A stretch of 64,000 bases of DNA from Burkholderiales bacterium 67-32 (GTDB taxonomy: Bacteria; Pseudomonadota; Gammaproteobacteria; Burkholderiales; Burkholderiaceae_B): NCBI GenBank assembly GCA_001898625.1, contig MKUP01000032.1, positions 1 to 64,000 on the forward strand, read 5' to 3'. Under the pieces are notes generated by a model. The model searched no databases, was not told the DNA's origin, and saw only the letters and a list, made by a program, of their open reading frames with translations. A program made the translations under genes and the position numbers. This document shows, piece by piece, positions 62,442 through 64,000 of this stretch. How positions within the stretch are numbered: the first letter of the stretch is position 1; the number at the start of each line of letters is the position of its first letter.

Positions 62442-63530
62442 ATGACTCATTTGCTTCCAGATCCTTCCTCCTATCCGGTCGACGCCTTCGCCGCGTTCGA
62501 GCTGCTGTCCAGCGCCATCCTCGTCATCGACGACGACGGCCTGATCCGCTATGCCAACGCACCGGCCGAGGACTTGTTCGAAGTCTCGGTGCGGCAGTTG
62601 TACGCGGTCAAGGCCGGCGACCTGTTCCGCGATGGCGAGCAGTTGCGCCAGTCGCTGGAAGAGGCCCGCCAGCACCTGTTCGCCGACAAGCGGCAGATAC
62701 TGGAGATCGATCGCCTGGGGCGCGAGCCGACGCAGGTGTCGGTAACCGTGGTCGCGCTGGACGGCCAGCCGTGGCCGGCGCTGATCGAGCTGCGCGAGAT
62801 CGAGCAGCAACTGAAGGTGGACCGCGAGGAACGCCTGCTGGAACAGGCGCAGGCCAATCGCGAACTGCTGCGCAACCTCGCGCACGAGATCAAGAATCCG
62901 CTGGGCGGGCTGCGCGGCGCGGCGCAATTGCTGGAAGCTGAGTTGTCCGATCCCGCGCTGATCGAATACACCCAGGTCATCATCCAGGAGGCCGACCGCC
63001 TCCAGACCCTGGTGGATCGCCTGCTGGTGCCGCACCGCGCGCCGCGCATCGTCGGCGACGTCAACATCCACGAGGTTTGCGAGCGCGTGCGGTCGCTGGT
63101 GCTGGCCGAGTATCCGAACGGGCTGCGCATCGTGCGCGACTACGACGCGGCGATTCCCGAGTTCCGGGGCGATAAGGCGCAGTTGATCCAGGCCGTCCTG
63201 AACGTGGTGCGCAACGCCGCCGAGGCCCTGTCGCCACGCATCGCGGCCGGCGATGCCGAGATCACGCTGCGCACCCGTGTGGCGCGCCAGGTCACCTTGG
63301 CCAAGCAGCGTTTCAGGCTGGCACTGGAATTGCATGTGATGGACAACGGCCCGGGGATTCCCCCTGAATTGCTGGACCGGATCTTCCATCCGCTGGTGTC
63401 GGGACGTGAGGGCGGCAGCGGACTGGGATTGACCCTGGCTCAGACTTTCGTGCAGCAGCACGAGGGTGTGATCGAATGCGACAGCCGGCCCGGCCTGACC
63501 GATTTCCGCCTGCTGTTGCCCTTACCTTGA
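62442..63530 (+). CDS. glnL: Nitrogen regulation histidine kinase NtrB
   Basis: 362 residues from the ATG at 62442. PAS domain (ILVIDDDGLIRYANAPAEDLFE, about 25-45), H-box RNLAHEIKNPLGGLRGA with phosphoacceptor His, N-box NVVRNAAEAL, G-box DNGPGIP. No membrane helices, so cytosolic as expected. It phosphorylates NtrC under nitrogen limitation. Confidence 0.93.
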   Translation: MTHLLPDPSSYPVDAFAAFELLSSAILVIDDDGLIRYANAPAEDLFEVSVRQLYAVKAGDLFRDGEQLRQSLEEARQHLFADKRQILEIDRLGREPTQVSVTVVALDGQPWPALIELREIEQQLKVDREERLLEQAQANRELLRNLAHEIKNPLGGLRGAAQLLEAELSDPALIEYTQVIIQEADRLQTLVDRLLVPHRAPRIVGDVNIHEVCERVRSLVLAEYPNGLRIVRDYDAAIPEFRGDKAQLIQAVLNVVRNAAEALSPRIAAGDAEITLRTRVARQVTLAKQRFRLALELHVMDNGPGIPPELLDRIFHPLVSGREGGSGLGLTLAQTFVQQHEGVIECDSRPGLTDFRLLLPLP

Positions 63531-63580
63531 TCGAAGAATTGGATGGATTTTTTTTCCCGAGCGTACCTAGGAAGGCAGCG

Positions 63581-64000
63581 ATGAAACCGATCTGGATCGT
63601 AGATGATGACCGTTCGATCCGCTGGGTGCTCGAAAAAGCCTTGGCCCGCGAGAACCTGCCCAGTCGCAGTTTCGGCACGGCGCGCGAGGCCCTGGACGCC
63701 CTGAACGACGACGTGCCCCAGGTGCTGGTGACCGACATCCGGATGCCCGGCGCCGGCGGCATCGAACTGCTGCAGGCGGTCAAGCGGCGCTTTCCGGCGC
63801 TGCCCGTCATCGTCATGACGGCGTATTCCGACCTGGAGAGCGCGGTGTCGGCCTTCCAGGGCGGCGCCTTCGAGTACCTGCCCAAGCCCTTCGACGTGGA
63901 CACCGCGACCGAACTGATCCGCCGCGCCGTCGAGGAAAGCCTGCGCGAGGAGGCCTCGGCCGACGAGACCCTGGTCGGCACGCCCGAGATCCTGGGCCAG
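63581..64000 (+). CDS. glnG: NtrC response regulator, N-terminal part (partial)
   Basis: First 140 residues of the protein; continues past the right edge. Receiver domain with WIVDDDRSIRWVL, phosphoacceptor Asp in VLVTDIRMPGAGG and VIVMTAYSDL, the Lys in YLPKPFD. AAA+ and HTH domains lie outside the window. AGGAAGG precedes the ATG. Activator of glnA through the upstream sites. Confidence 0.95.
   Translation, partial: MKPIWIVDDDRSIRWVLEKALARENLPSRSFGTAREALDALNDDVPQVLVTDIRMPGAGGIELLQAVKRRFPALPVIVMTAYSDLESAVSAFQGGAFEYLPKPFDVDTATELIRRAVEESLREEASADETLVGTPEILGQ

Overview
The window is a GC-rich betaproteobacterial chromosome segment, most likely Alcaligenaceae (Bordetella/Achromobacter-like). The reasons are the eno-ftsB, greB/spoT-rpoZ-gmk, yicC/rph-rdgB-hemW and glnA-glnL-glnG blocks, two orphan Bug-type solute receptors, and many LysR regulators beside small catabolic operons. 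No rRNA, tRNA or CRISPR array was seen.

0-13.4 kb is housekeeping: the end of eno, ftsB, a TadE-like pseudopilin, a LysR/TauD-like/Bug catabolic unit, hslO, a DUF455 ferritin-like protein overlapping an acyl-CoA synthetase tail to tail, an alpha/beta hydrolase, a PHP phosphoesterase, greB, spoT, rpoZ and gmk. 13.5-26.2 kb holds an orphan MlaC, an S9 peptidase, a DsbA-like protein with a LysR regulator, ugd, a MoxR/DUF58/VWA membrane cluster with a second VWA protein pointing the other way, PPK2 and a TPR protein. 26.2-41.1 kb is metabolic accessory DNA: LysR with a DapA-like/Bug/SDR operon; a dipeptide-type ABC importer with a type I phosphodiesterase; a phosphonoacetate hydrolase (phnA-like) with a divergent LysR; then DUF72, a uracil-DNA-glycosylase-like protein, a SelW-like protein and NifQ.

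41.1-56.6 kb is a mobile defence island with visibly lower GC. From the left it carries a three-gene toxin-antitoxin operon, an AlpA-type regulator and an IS1182-family remnant. Next is a tightly overlapping five-gene operon: TIR-like, Nmad2, TylF-like methyltransferase, DNA-hypermodification helical-domain protein and MazG-like. Then come a membrane patatin phospholipase, a TIR protein, a translationally coupled SLOG-TIR plus ThsB-like pair, an AbiEi-Fic fusion and a tyrosine integrase next to yicC. Two parts look like undescribed or poorly described systems: the five-gene nucleotide-modification/TIR operon, and the SLOG-TIR + ThsB-like pair, which reads as a Thoeris variant with a TIR effector in place of SIR2.

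56.8-64 kb is core again: yicC, rph-rdgB-hemW, and glnA with a textbook sigma-54 promoter and NtrC sites, followed by glnL (ntrB) and the start of glnG (ntrC). gmk and yicC, often neighbours in other bacteria, lie about 43.5 kb apart here with the integrase at the yicC side.
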